NCBI GenBank assembly: GCA_023105745.1
Contig: JALGQZ010000009.1
Location: 37,128,409 to 37,192,408 of the forward strand
Direction: 5' to 3'
From: Austropuccinia psidii
Lineage: Eukaryota; Basidiomycota; Pucciniomycetes; Pucciniales; Sphaerophragmiaceae
DNA: 64,000 bases
This document shows positions 47,813 through 59,842 of the stretch, one piece after another. Made by a program: the position numbers and the translations under genes. The notes below the pieces were generated by a model that searched no databases, was not told where the DNA came from, and saw only the letters and a list, made by a program, of their open reading frames with translations. Each line of letters starts with the position of its first letter. Positions within the stretch are counted from its first letter, which is position 1.

Positions 47813-49643
47813 TGTGAGCCTTAGAGGTAATTTCATATACCCAAAAGACCACAAATATAAAAAATAACATATTAATATAAATAAAATAAATTTATTTATA
47901 TTATTAAAATAAAAATCAAAATATAAATATAAAATTATATTAAAAATAAAAAATTAATTATAATTTAAAAATAAAAAATACATTAAATTTTGTAAATATA
48001 AAATTACATTTATACTTGAAAAAATTAAGTAAAAATGAAATTTTAACAAAAATTGTGAAAAAATAAATAAATTTGGAAAAAAGTTAAATAAAATTTATTA
48101 TAACTTTTTATCCAATAAATAAACATATAAAATTTATTTCACCATTGGATTCCTCATAAAAAATCAGGTGGGGTCACCTCTGAGTGAAATTCTTGTAACT
48201 CAACTCTAAATAAGCTTAAATTAAGTTTTTAGTATTTTCAATACAAAAGTTGAAAATCCTCAAAACCTTGATTTAATTCACACCACATGTGGTGTCAACC
48301 ATCAATTTTTGTGTTAAAATTGAGGTGTTGTGTTTAGTTTAGAAGATATGAGGAATTGAAGTATTTTCAATTGAATTCAATTGAAATGTCAAAATGTGCG
48401 TGTGTATTACATAAGTGAACTTTGATTTACATATGAGGTGTCAATTATTACTGTATTGTACTGTACAATTGAATTGAATTACATATGTAAATTATAAGTA
48501 TAATACATGATGAGGAATCAAAGGAAAAATAAATTGGAAAGATTAAATTTGGGGGGGAAAAGGAACTCCAGCTCTAAGGGGGAGCTAGACCCCCAAAATC
48601 CTTGCTGACAGGCGTGGGATGTCAAAATTCACGCAAAAGTTCATCACTTTTGGCCTGGAATTGAGTTACAGGGTCTGTGGACTCAATTGATGATGAGGTT
48701 TTGATACCAACTGCGGTAGTTTTAGCTGTTGCCAAGAGGGTAAAACTACCCTTAAGATAAAACAATCATAGTAAAAACAGTTTTAACTGGTTTCTACGCC
48801 TCTGACACACATTCTGACGTGTTTTGAAGGCTCTAGGCCTGGTATTGCTATAGTAATGGCTGATTTAAGGGTCTAAAATGGCTAAAAATGGCTTAAACCA
48901 GCCCTTTTTTGGCCTAAACCAGGGTTCAATGATGCCATAATTGGCTTTTCTGTTGTCAGACTGTTTTTCACGACTGACAAGAGTAAATTTTACTTTTGGA
49001 GTAAGAGAATTGATGGTTATAAAAGAATGTCTTCTTTGCCCCATTTTTCTTTTCATGTTAGAATCTTTTCCTTTTATTAATTAGTTTAAACACTGTTAAA
49101 CCAATCAATTAAAGATTCCAACCACCATTTATAAATCATTTTAATCCTTTTAGCCACGTGAAAAAATCATTATAATCATTGTTTGTAACTCTTATAATCA
49201 TTTTTACCGCTGAACCACCCCAAAAGTGAATTAAAGCATCTTTCATCACTGTAAACTTTGTCACTTTGTTTCCAAATTCACTCTGGTCACTTTTGGGCGT
49301 GTTTTCTCTTTAATCTTCTTTTTAAAGACTTTGTTCTTTAATTAATTGCTTGCAGTTCTTTGCTCAATTAATTCCAATTGAAATTGCTCTTGAAGAAATT
49401 TCTTTTGTAGCCTTAAAATATCTCTTGTAGAGTATTTTTTGGATAAATTTTTATTGTTGGTAAAACAATAAATTTTTATAATATTATTGTTTTATACTAA
49501 TAAAGTTATAAACAATAAATTTGGCGTGTTTTCTCTTAAAAATAATATTTCTTACTATTTTTAATTGATTTTTACCTTATACAAATTTTGAGGACAGGAA
49601 AAGTACTTGATTTTTAATCAAAGTTTCATATCCACACCTTACA
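47813..49643 (+). repeat. gyp-A solo LTR nested in gyp-C LTR
   Basis: 1831 bp from TGTGAGCCTTAGAGG to CCACACCTTACA with exact target duplication ACTGC (47808-47812 and 49644-49648). The unfilled version of the site, ATTACTGCTCACTG, is present at 588-601. The orientation is opposite to the complete gyp-A element. Confidence 0.95.
48865..49056 (-). other. antisense LTR ORF, 63 codons (copy 3 of 3)
   Basis: The same 63-codon frame as 1319-1510 and 9564-9755 (MKRKMGQRRHSF ... FKPFLAILDP), antisense to the LTR. The upstream extension is broken here, which suggests that the 63-codon core is the common unit. Confidence 0.35.
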
Positions 49644-49810
49644 ACTGCTCACTGTTAAAATCACTAGTAGTATTTAACACGTGAAAGAAATAATTATCTA
49701 ATTCTTTAATTGTGGTTATAATAATATTTTATTATTATATTTCATAAGAAAAGACATAGTACTGTTGATTAATAGTAACATTATCATCAGTTTCATAGTC
49801 AAATCTTACA

Positions 49811-49929
49811 TTTGGGGGCTTGGCCATGATTTTAACCATAGACTTGGCTTTAATCATATTCTAGACTTCTTTTTTTTTCAAAAAACTACCATACCTACCC
49901 ATATCTTATATTTGGAGGATTGGCCATGT
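49811..49929 (+). other. gyp-C doubled primer-binding-like motif (left arm)
   Basis: TTTGGGGGCTTGGCCATGA adjoins the LTR at 49811. About 100 bases later the LTR-end-plus-motif recurs as TCTTATATTTGGAGGATTGG and CCATG (around 49904-49928). The right arm has the same arrangement (62007-61989, then about 61910-61888). Confidence 0.6.
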
Positions 49930-50300
49930 TTTTTGAACCTTTTGCAATTAATTAATATATTTTTAAGCTCTAAAACATATTAATTTAATAATTTTTTTCT
50001 TTCAATTTGAAGTTAAAATGAATTTTTATTTTTGAAATTGTCTTATAATCCTTTTTCATTGAGAAATTTGGTTTAATTTTAAACTGTTTTTACAAGTGGC
50101 TTTTTCACATCCAAAAACTTATAAAATTATTCTTTGAGTTACTCTGAATCAATTTTAATTCAAATTCTAAAATTTTATTTTTTTTTCTTTAAAAAGAATA
50201 TTTTTTCAATATTAAAAAACCATAAAACTTATATAAAATCTTCAAAAATATTTCAAAAAAAGTATAAAAAATAATTTTTCTCTTTTATGATTTTTTTCTA

Positions 50301-50426
50301 GTGTCTTTAATCAAATACTGTGCAGCTGGCAAAAGACTCAGTAAAAGATATATCACTATTCCAGAATCTTCAGAAGCAGAATCTGAAGACAGTATTGAGG
50401 TGCAAATTTCTAAAAGAGGCACCTGA
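50301..50426 (+). pseudogene. gyp-C leader ORF (left arm)
   Basis: Opens right after TTTTTTTCTAG: VSLIKYCAAGKRLSKRYIT...ESSEAESEDSIEVQ, stopped by TGA where the right arm continues. There is no ATG at the start, so it may be an exon after an acceptor site. A GTGTGT follows in both arms just past PPK (about 50461). The product, if any, is an acidic, Ser/Glu-rich leader peptide of unknown role. Confidence 0.4.
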
Positions 50427-50512
50427 TTTAACTCAGAAAAGAATAAATTACCACCAAAAGGTGTGTGTTTTATGTTATATTTTTCACTTTTTATCTTTTA
50501 ATTCACATGAAA

Positions 50513-51289
50513 ATGGTGCATACCAGAAATGGAAGCAACTATTCAGTCAAACCAGATGGATGTGGACAAAGAAGAGGCAAGACCAAATCCAGAAGTGTCA
50601 AATCTTCCTTGAGAATGACACATATGGAGGATGCCAGAGTTGGCCCCCATTCCCCAAGGTCTGTACCCACAAACTTTGATGCAAATTCTGAATCTGAACT
50701 GATTCATGATAATATTTTAAGGGCTGAACCACTTTCAAGTGGCAGAAATAGAAATTTATCAATGCAAATACAAAAATTGGTTCAGAGCAGCCAAAAGAGA
50801 AGAGTGGGAAATATGCCCAAGCCTTTGGCAGGGGGCCATGAACTCTTACTTACACATCAAGAGCTTTCTGGGTCAGGAGAAGACCATAGAACGCTTAGGA
50901 GGTTGGAGCCCAGTGTCTTGCAAAGACAAGGTCAAAAAGATAAAGAATTAGTTGAAGAACCAAAGTCTTTTATCCATAGACCAGAAGAAAGAGTTGGAAA
51001 TGACTCCAGCTTTGGAGACAGAGGCCCCAGTGGTGTCTACCACCTCCAAACCAGCTCCAGAAGTGTCCAAGAACAAGCCAAAGGACCTCAGAAGAAGCAG
51101 AGAGGTCCCAAGAACCATCAAGGAAAGGGAAAAGGCAAAGCCAATTGGCACAGACCATACCCACAAGGGTACAGGATCCCCAAATTGGAGACTTCAGCTG
51201 TGGACAGTGTATTCAACATGGCCAGAATTCTGATGGAACTCACAGCCAAGGAGGAGGAAAGGATGAACAGGACTTTTCCACGCCAATAA
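50513..51289 (+). pseudogene. gyp-C gag N-terminal ORF (left arm)
   Basis: The start chosen is ATG 50513 (MVHTRNGSNYSV), because it aligns with the gyp-A gag start. The frame is correct to about 50800, where one extra base relative to the right arm moves the block EEWEICPSLWQGAMNSYL to another frame (50739-50951). It returns for the end, GKANWHRPYPQGYRIPKLE...VDSVFNMARILMEL, stopping at 51289. The open 274-codon stretch is therefore partly out of the true frame. Confidence 0.7.
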
Positions 51290-52045
51290 TGAAAACAAAT
51301 ACATTTTGTAAGAAGTATTATTGATGTAGAACTTGGTAAATTTGATTAAAAGATAAATAAAATTACATCAGATATCAGTGAATTGAAAAGAAATGACAAG
51401 AAGCATACTGAATGGTATCAATTGACAAATGTCAGAATTGATTCCATCATCAATACAAGTGACAAAGCTGACAGTAAATGTCAAAGTGATGAAATGGAAG
51501 ATGTTTCCATTTTAACATTAATGATCAACTTAAAATTCTAAAAGATCATATCTTAGAAATAGCTGAGAATACCAATCAATTTGCTACACATTTAGCAAAA
51601 AGTGACAGTGAAAGGCAGAAATTAAATAATGAAATCATTGCAAATGTGGAACAAATTCAAAAGAATTATCAGCCACATATGCCAAGACATTCTACACCTT
51701 TGACTGAAGAAAAACCTTTTTTTTGAGGATGTTTGACCCCATTCTTAGGAGAAAATGTTATTTCTGCAAAAGATATTCCCCAATTGGAAGAATGGCCAAC
51801 ATTCTCTGGTAAAGGTAAATAAAACCATATTGAGTTCATCAGAACTACTCACATGTTGCAGGAAGACTTTAATATACCTTATGAAATTAAAGTGTAAAAA
51901 TTACACTGTCTGTTTACCAAAACTGAAAAGAAATGGTACTACAAGATGAGAATAGATCATGGAAAACATGACTGGTCTTGGTGGAAATCTGAAGTGATTA
52001 CCAAATGGGCCAATAATTCTTGGAGGTTTAGACTAGAAAATTCTT
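51290..52045 (+). pseudogene. gyp-C gag: coiled coil and capsid start (left arm)
   Basis: Decayed continuation: VRSIIDVELGKFD, SELKRNDKKHTEWYQ, DHILEIAENTNQFATHLAKS and EEWPTFSGKGK, then TAA at 51820-51822 where gyp-A has GEYDHM. The right arm has the same TAA. A private TAA follows near 51895. KKWYYKMRIDHGKHDWSWW is intact near 51928-51984. Confidence 0.75.
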
Positions 52046-53377
52046 TTGAAAATTCCATTTTTAACCCACAAAAGGATAAACCCCTTACTTGGTTCTTCAA
52101 GCAAAAAACACAGATTATCTGCTTTACACCCAGATATGTCTGACACTATGATTAATATGAAAATATTACAAAAGTGTGGAGGAGAACTGGAACATGCTAT
52201 AAAAAGCAGATGTGTGGAACTCTGTTCAACAGAGGACTACATTAGTCCAATGGAAGATATCATTACCAGAACAAGAATTGGTAAAACTTGGACCAAAATC
52301 CCTATGAAATCCAAGATGGTCTCAAAGATTACCAGAGAGGACAGAAGACCAGAAAGACCTGTCTTGAAGTGTCATAAATGTGGAAGCACTTCAAATTTAA
52401 CCAACAATTGCACCAAAAAGACAAAAATAAATGAATTTCAAGTCATTGAAGGAATTCAGTGTAATGAAGAGAAAGAAGAATCTGCTCAAGAATCTGCAGT
52501 TTCTGAGGATCCACCAGTGGAGGACTATCCCATTGAAAACATTAAAGATTTCTTTGAGGTCACAGAAGTCCATACCCACTTGCCACAGTACAGTGAGGAT
52601 TGCTACAACCTGATCAAGATCCAGGATGCCAGGATGTGTAAGACCAAACCTGCTAGAGGTAAGGGTTATACTTCTGGAGCATCTTGTGTCACATCAATTC
52701 GGATTAATGATATTGAATCCAAAGCAAATTTGGATACAGGGGCATTCTGCACTTGTGTAGGCAAAGATTATCTCCAAGTTATACTTCCTGGATGGAAAAA
52801 CCACCTATTACCAATAGAAGGTGTACAATTTAGTAGTGTCAGTAACAATATGTACCCTTTGGTCACATTGGACACTAATATTGTGTTCCCACACCCTGCA
52901 GGAAGTATAAGAATGAAGACAGAGATGGTAGTAATGGATAATTGCACATCTCAGCACATAATTCTTGGAAATGATTACTTGAATATTTATGGTATTGAAA
53001 TCAATAACCATAAAGACAGATATCTCACAATTGGGGATAACAAGAGACAGAAATTTGCTTTTTCCAATATGCCAAAACAAATATCTGTAGTATCTTCTGT
53101 TAGGGATACTTATAAAGATGAATTTGTGTCTAATCAACTTGTCAAAGCACAAATTAATCCATCATTGTCACCAAAGATGAGGAATGAACTTATTAATGTG
53201 TTATACACATACAATAATGCATTTGCCTCTGATAATGAACCATTAGGTGCTATAAGGGGACATGAAGTTGATGTTACTCTTAATATTGACAGACCATATC
53301 CTCCAGTACTTAGAAGAACAGCTTATCCAGTCAGTCCCAGAGCTAGAGAAGCCTTGGAAAACATATCCAAGAGTTAA
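52046..53377 (+). pseudogene. gyp-C gag-pol: capsid end, nucleocapsid, protease, RT start (left arm)
   Basis: 443 codons; the first ~22 are out of frame because of an A-run slip near 52110. Then come CGGELEHAIKSRC, a zinc-knuckle-like C109-X2-C112-X4-N117-X4-C122 with Asn instead of His, and the protease site NLDTGAFCTCVG with D230. The conserved NCTSQHIILGNDYLNIYG segment and the RT start DRPYPPVLRRTAY follow. It ends where a base is missing in the codons after EALE, a lesion also present in the right arm. Confidence 0.9.
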
Positions 53378-54419
53378 TCCAACTTGGTGTACTAAGGAAA
53401 GTAGGCCATAATGAGGATGTTGAAGTGACAACACCTGTTATTATTGCTTGGAATAATGATAAGTAAAGAATGGTTGGAGATTTTAGAGCATTGAATAACT
53501 ACACAGTTCCAGATAGGTATCCAATCCCTATAATTTAAGAAGCCTTGACTCAACTGTCTAAAGCCAAGTATATAACATCAATAGATGCATTGAAAGTCTT
53601 TCATCAAAATGTTTTGACGCCTAAAGCTAAGAAATTACTTATAATTATCACTCACTGTGGTATTTATGAGTATATTAGAATGCCATTTGGCATTAAAAAT
53701 GCTCCATCCCATTATCAAGGAATGATGAACACCATCTTTCCCACAGAATTATCTGAAGGATGGCTTATCATTTATATTGATGATATTATCATATGTTCTG
53801 ATTCATGGTCTTTGCACCTTGAAAGACTTGCAAGAGTACTTCACAAAGTTGCAGAAGTGAATATGAAAATTTCACTCAAGAAATGCAATTATGGTTTTGA
53901 AGAACTCAAAGCTTTAGGACATGTTGTTTCTGGTTTAAGCTTGGTTATTGACAAAATCAAATTAGCAGAAGTGTTGCTTAAGCCAATACCCCAGAATAAT
54001 AAATAACTGATTTCTTTTCTTGATTTGACATTTATCATAGGCAACACTTTAAAGACTTTGCAATTATAGCCAAGTCACTGTACAGAATCTGTGATGAACA
54101 GAAAGTATTTGAGATGACACAGGAGAGAATTAAAGCTTATGAGAAGATAAGGAAAGCTCTTACAGAAGCACCTTTACTCCTCATGCCTGACTGGAATATA
54201 TCTTTCAAATTGTACATTGATGCATGTGGAGATATATTAGGGGCAGCCCTTCATCAATTCCAAATTATTGATGACAAACCTACGGAAGGACCAGTTTGTT
54301 ACATCTCAAGACAGATCGAACCAACAGAAGCTAGTTATGGTGCAAGCCAAATGGAGTGCTTATGTTTGGTATAGGCACTTGAGAAATTACACTATTATCT
54401 TGATGGCAGTGTTTTTGAA
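53378..54419 (+). pseudogene. gyp-C reverse transcriptase and RNase H start (left arm)
   Basis: RT with TAA at 53464-53466 and 53536-53538 (both shared with the right arm). It is open at 53545-54006 with [21 protein letters not shown] and YIDDIIICS (Y77, D79, D80 of that stretch). A private TAA at 54004-54006 and a frame change follow. 54114-54374 carries RNase [11 protein letters not shown] and QMECLCLV, stopped by TAG in place of Trp (54372-54374). Confidence 0.9.
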
Positions 54420-55013
54420 GTGATAACTGACTGTAATGCTGTGAAATCACTTCTTAACATGAAAGCTCCCAACAGACATATGTTGAGATGGCAAATAGCC
54501 ATTCAAGAATATAGAGGAAACATGACTATAGTTCATAAAGCAGGAAAAATTCACAAGAATGCTGATGGACTTAGTAGGTGGGTACTAGCCAACACTCCTG
54601 ATAACCCAGCTTATGTACCTTTAGAAGCTGAAACTCAAATTACAATTGAAGGAATTAACATAACTGATATTGGGACTGAATTCTTTGAAGAAGTCAGAGA
54701 ATCTTATAAGCAAGACAAGAATTGCCATATCTTGACTTCTTTATTAGATAAAGACTGCAAAGATACATCTTTAGTCAAGGCACTGGATGAAGTTTCAAAA
54801 AATTCCTATTCTGAAGGAAGATTTCACTTGTTTGATGGGATTATTTACCACAGAACAAAACATTCCTGTGTAATGAAATTATGTATCAGATTGCTTATCA
54901 ATACCATTCTTCATGAATGCCATAATAGCGTATACTCTGGAAACATATCAGAAGACAGAACACTTGAAAAAGTGAAGAACTGTGCATGGTGGCCATCTTG
55001 GAGAAAAGAAACC
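54420..55013 (+). pseudogene. gyp-C RNase H end and integrase zinc-domain start (left arm, truncated)
   Basis: VITDC in the preceding bases and [13 protein letters not shown] here, then [12 protein letters not shown] and [10 protein letters not shown] (last RNase H Asp). A linker follows, then [20 protein letters not shown] (two His) and CAWWPSWR. The two Cys of the zinc domain, the catalytic core, the tail and the 3' LTR are all absent. The gyp-C match stops at about 55003-55013. Confidence 0.9.
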
Positions 55014-56606
55014 TGTCACAACCACGAGTTTGACCCTCCTCCTTGATGGTTGCGGCAATCCAACCTGGAGCCAAGTTGGGGCCAATTGGTCACGTCATGT
55101 CATTTATGGCCAATTGGCCCCCTTGGGTGTTCTATGGCTCTTACGCCATAACCCATTCCAATGGCCATATCCTGCCGTCATTGGCCTTCTTGGCCAATTT
55201 CCACCTCACCAACCCCCAGGCCTTCACTCTTGATTTTGGGCCTGGGGGGTCCTTTTGTCTTCTAGGGGTCTCCAGGCCCCTTAGCCATTATCCTTGGTTT
55301 TGGGCCACCCCCTTTCATTAGGGGGGTTGAGGCCTAAATGGCCTTTTTGGGCCATTTAGGCCTCCTACAGCCTGCAAGCCATGGTCTGTAGGCCAATTAG
55401 GCCCCTTTTGTCCTAATCCAATGAGGCCAAAAGGGGCCAAAGGGGGCAGCCACCTAACCCCCAAAACCACAATTGGACCCACCTGAGCCAAAATTGGCCA
55501 AAGACCTTCTGGACACCAATTTGGCCATAAATCCCGTAGGACCCATTTTTGGCCATGGACCAATATTTCAGCCATGGCCTCTGGCAACCACCAGAGGCCA
55601 CCAGAGAAGCTCAGTCAGCCTTCCCCTCAACTTATGGGGAATTCTTTCCATTCCTTCATACCATCTGTACTTAAGGTTGCAGGTGTGGTGCATATATGGT
55701 ATTATATACCATTATGCACCATTTTTTCTCAGCAATCCAATGGTGATGTTTTCAGGAGCCATTTACATCTTTCCATATCAAGGTCTCAAAATCCAACTCC
55801 CATTTCGAAGGAGGATTATTCAGCTCATCAGTCTGACAAGTTATGGCGGCAATCAGAAGACTCTTCAAGGATCCCAACCACCTGTATCTGCAGGAGTTGG
55901 GTTGGTAAATTATTCAGGGTTATTCAAAGGGCCAATTCTCAAGAGGTATTACATCAATGCAATCAGCTGTCAAGGCATCAAGTATTTCAATACTCCTTGG
56001 ACAACTCAATTCATCCATACAGGCCTCATTAAATCGACCTGTATGGCCTTAGCCAAATTGGGCCATTCCATATTACACTGTGGGAATTCCATCACACAGT
56101 TCAAATTTCAAGATTGCCAGAACTGTATTTCCCAATTTGGACAATACAGTCATTGATTCACCTTCCAGGATCAATCTTTCAAGTTTTCACATATACCCGC
56201 CACCTTTCATCACCTGGGGACTTTTTCCCCAGTTAATTAATATATTGGATTTATTTTTATCTTTATTTTATTTTACCTTATTAAAGTTAATACTGATAAT
56301 CTTAAGTCAGTCATTAGCACCCTTTCTCTTTTTCTTCCTTGCCTGTCAGTGGATATTGGTGGTCATATCCTTTACTAATTCCATTCCTTTTCTGGCAGGT
56401 TGAAACAGTGAATTCAGGATTCACTTGGTTGGCTTTTTGGCCTTTGGCTTCTTACTATTTTCTTTTATCTTGGCATACTTGTCTTTTCCATTCTTCTTCT
56501 TTAAAGAAATTGAATCTTATCATTCCTTTATCTTTTGGAGCCCTCCAAGTGAGTTCTTGATTCCTGAGTGCCAGGCCCTCTTGCTTCCATAAGAGCCCCT
56601 GTGACA
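55014..56606. repeat. LTR-E: GC-richer LTR-like block in the spacer
   Basis: Begins TGTCACAACCACGAG and can end CCCCTGTGACA, giving short inverted termini TGTCAC/GTGACA typical of LTRs. It is much richer in G/C than its surroundings up to about 55620, with repeated TTGGCC words. It resembles LTR text I remember from rust genomes (inference). No target duplication is visible: AAACC lies before and TTATA after. The many open frames (55043-56560) overlap each other on both strands and show no domain, so none is called. Confidence 0.45.
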
Positions 56607-56824
56607 TTATATTAATTAACTCATAATTTCGTTCATTCTACTCATTCATTCTTCATCATTTTATTCATTCACTCTTCATCAATTTCATTCATTCATTCTT
56701 CGAAATTATGACTCTTTAATGCTTATGAATTTAATGATTCTTTGTCACCTCTCAATTTTATCTCATTCATTCTTCATTCTGAAAATTGACAGCAAACCCA
56801 ATTTTATTTTCTGTTATCTTCAAT
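56607..56824. repeat. CATT-rich simple-sequence tract
   Basis: Repeated CATTCATTC and CTTCAT words at about 56633-56700 and 56762-56780, with AT-rich text between. It separates the LTR-E block from the right gyp-C arm. Confidence 0.6.
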
Positions 56825-57597
56825 GGTTTCTTATCTCCAATATGGCCACCATGCACAGTTCTTCACTTTTTCAAGTTTTCTGTCCTCTGACAGGTGTCCA
56901 GAGTAGATGATATAATGGCATTCATGAAGAATTGTATTGATAAGCAATCTGCTGCATAATGTCATTACACAAGAATGTTTTGTTCTGTGGTAAATAATCC
57001 CATCAAACAAGTAAAATCTTCCTTCAGAATAGGAATTTCTCCAAACTTCATCTAGTGCATTGACTAAAGATGTATCTTTGCAGTCTTTATCTAATAAAGA
57101 AGTCAATATATGGCAATTCTTGTTATTCTTATAAGATTCTCTGACCTCTTCAAAGAATTCAGTCCCAATACCAGTTATGTCAATTCCTTCAATTGGAATC
57201 TGTGGTTCAGCTTCCAAAGGTACATAAGCTGGGTTATCAGAAGTGTTGGCTAATGCCCACCTTCTAAGTCCATCAGCATTCTTGTGAATTCTGCCTGCTT
57301 TGTGAACTATGGTCATGTTTCCTCTATATTCTTGAATGGCTATTTCCCATCTCAAAATATGTCTGTTGGGAGTTTTCATCTTAAGAAGTGATTTTACTTC
57401 ATTACAGTCAGTTATCACTTCAAAAACACTGCCATTAAGATAATAGTGTAATTTCTCAAGTGCCCATACCAAACATAAGCACTCCATTTGGCTTGCACCA
57501 TATCTGGCCTGTGTTGGTTTGATTTGTCTTGAGATATAACAAACTGGTCCCTCTGTAGGTTTGTCAATAATAATTTAAACTTGATGTAGGGCTGCCC
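56825..57597 (-). pseudogene. gyp-C RNase H and integrase zinc-domain start (right arm, truncated)
   Basis: 219 codons open at 57487-56831: [46 protein letters not shown], linker, [17 protein letters not shown] and CAWWPYWR. Here the Trp that is TAG in the left arm is kept. A TAA lies near 57575-57577 and a TAA near 57537-57539 upstream. The copy ends at the same point of the zinc domain as the left arm. Confidence 0.9.
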
Positions 57598-58475
57598 CTA
57601 ATCCATCTCCACATGAATCAATGTACAATTTAAAAGGAATATGCCAGCCAGGAATGAGGAGTAAAGGTGCTTCTGTAAGAGGTTTTTTATCTTCTCATAA
57701 GCTTTAATTCTCTCCTGTGTCATCTCAAATACAGTCTGTTGATCACAGATTCTATATAGTGACTTGGCTAGAATTCCAAAGTCTTTCAAGTGTTGCCTAT
57801 AATAACTGGCAAACCCAAGAAAAGACATCATTTCTTTTTTATGCTGGGTTATTGGTTTAAGTAACACTGCTGCTACTTTGTTTTTGTCAATACCCAAGCT
57901 TAAACCAGAAACAACATGTCCTAATGCTTTGAGTTCTTCAAAACCAAAATTGAATTTCTTAAGTGAAATTTTCATGTTCACTTCTGCAACTTTGTGAAGT
58001 ACCCTTGCAAGTCTTTCAAGGTTTAAGGACCAAGAATCAGAACATATGATAATATCATCAATATAAATGATAAGCCATCCTTCAGAAAATTCTGTGGGAA
58101 AGATGGTATTCATCATCCTTTGATAATGGGATGGAGCATTCTTAATGCCAAATGGCATTCTAAGATACCCATAAATACCACAGTGAGTGATAATTCTAAG
58201 TAATTTCTTAGCTTTAGGCATCAAAACATTTTGATGAAAGACTTTAAATGCATCCATTGATGTTATATACTTGGCTTTAGACAGTTGAGTCAAGGCTTCT
58301 TAAATTATAGGGATTGGATACCTATCTGGAACTGTGTAGTTATTCAATGCTCTAAAATCTCCAACCATTCTTTACTTATCATTATTCCAAGCAATAATGA
58401 CAGGTGTTGTCAGTTCAACTTCCTCATTATGGCCTACTTTCCTTAGTACACCAAGTTGGATTAACTCTTGGATAT
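57598..58475 (-). pseudogene. gyp-C reverse transcriptase (right arm)
   Basis: Open at 58293-57598: [34 protein letters not shown] (Y77, D79, D80), then the thumb/connection [16 protein letters not shown] frameshift near 57680 scrambles the approach to RNase H. Upstream TAA codons at 58302-58300 and 58374-58372 and the base loss at about 58476-58483 are the same lesions as in the left arm. Confidence 0.9.
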
Positions 58476-59842
58476 GTTTTACAAGGCTTCTCTAGCTCTG
58501 GGACTGACTGGATAAGCTGTTCTTCTAAGTACTGGAGGATATGGTCTGTCAATATTAAGAGTAACATCAACTTCATGTCCCCTTATAGCACCTAATGGTT
58601 CATTATCAGAGGCAAATGCATTATTGTATGTGTATAACACATTAATAAGTTCATTCCTCATTTTTGGTGACAATGATGGATTAATCTGTGCTTCAACAAG
58701 TTGATTAGATACAAATTCATCTTTATAAGTATCCGTAACAGAAGATACCACAGATATTTGTTTTGGCATATTGGAAAAAGCAAATTTTTGTCTTTTGGTA
58801 TCCCCAATTGTGAGATATCTGTCTTTATGGTTATTCATTTCAATACCATAGATATTCAAGTAATCATTTGCAAGAATGATGTGCTGAGATGTGCAATTAT
58901 CCATTACCACAATCTTAGCTTTATCCTTACACTTCCTGCTGGGTGTAGAAATACAAGATTGGTGTCTAACATACCCAAGGAGTAAATATTGTTACTGGAA
59001 CTACTAAATTGCACACCTTCTATTGGTAATAGATGGTTTTTCCATTCAGGAAGTATAACTTGGAGATAATCTTTGCCCATACAAGTGCAAAATGCCCCTG
59101 TATCCAAATTTACTTTGGCTTCAATATCACGCATCAAGACTGATGTGATACAGGATGCTCCAGCAGTGTAACCTTTACCTCTAGCAGGTCTTGTTTTACA
59201 CATTCTGGCATCTTGGATATTGATCAGGTTGCAGAAATCCTCACTGTACTGTGGTAAGTGGGTATGGACTTCTGTGACCTCAAAGAAAGCTGTAATGTTT
59301 TCAATGGGATAGTCCTCCACTGGTATATCCTCAGAGACTGCAGAATATTGATCAGATTCCTCTTTCTCTTCAGTACACTGAATTACTTCAATGACTTGAA
59401 CTTCATTGATTTTTGTCTTTTTGGTGCAAGTTTTGGCTAAATTTGAAGTACTTCCACATTTATGACACTTCAAGACAGTTCTTTCTGGTCTTTTATCCTC
59501 TCTGGGAATTGTTGGGAGCATCTTGGATTCCATAGGGATTCTAGTCCAAGTTTTACCAATTCTTGTTCTGGTAATGATATCTTCCATTGCATTAATGTAG
59601 CCCCCTGTTGAACAGGGCTCTACACATCTGCACTTGATAGCATTTTCCAGTTCTCTGCCACACTTTCTTAATATTTTCATATTAATCATAGTGTCAGACA
59701 TATCTGGGTGTAAAGCAGATAATCTGTCTTTTTGCTTGAAGAACCAAGTAAGTGGTTTATCTTTCTCTGAGTTGAAAATGGCACTTTCAAAAGCATTTTC
59801 CATTTTAAACCTTAAATAATTATTGGCCCATTTGGTAATCAA
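58476..59842 (-). pseudogene. gyp-C capsid end, nucleocapsid, protease, RT start (right arm)
   Basis: Open at 59842-58904: WANNYLRFKMENAFES, KQKDRLSALHPDMSD, zinc-knuckle-like C126-X2-C129-X4-N134-X4-C139 (Asn again for His) and protease NLDTGAFCTCMG with D247. A frameshift near 58915 moves to 58910-58479 with MDNCTSQHIILANDYLNIYG and DRPYPPVLRRTAY. Confidence 0.9.

Larger units (their letters stand above)
46088..49810 (+). repeat. gyp-C 5' LTR (left arm), interrupted
   Basis: TGTGAGCCTTGAGGTATATT to CAAATCTTACA, with a gyp-A solo LTR plus duplication inserted at 47813-49648; about 1.89 kb without it. AAGAGGCCTCCTCTT is at 47397-47411. A 65-codon ORF at 46997-47194 (CIIYGTTKENYSS...) is also open in the right-arm LTR (62636-62833), but not in the solo LTR at 16123. 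Confidence 0.9.

Noticed and set aside
50465..51289. The 274-codon frame as an intact gyp-C gag ORF
   Set aside because: Comparison with the right arm and gyp-B shows that the conserved MNSYL block is in another frame, so part of this frame is spurious. Coordinates here are given from end to start of that frame.
55043..56560. Several long overlapping ORFs on both strands in the spacer
   Set aside because: They arise from GC-richer LTR-like DNA, overlap in all frames, are Trp/Pro/Gly-rich and share no domain.
56633..56780. CATT-rich tract as a CRISPR-like or satellite array
   Set aside because: Units are short, irregular and without spacers; it is simple-sequence DNA.
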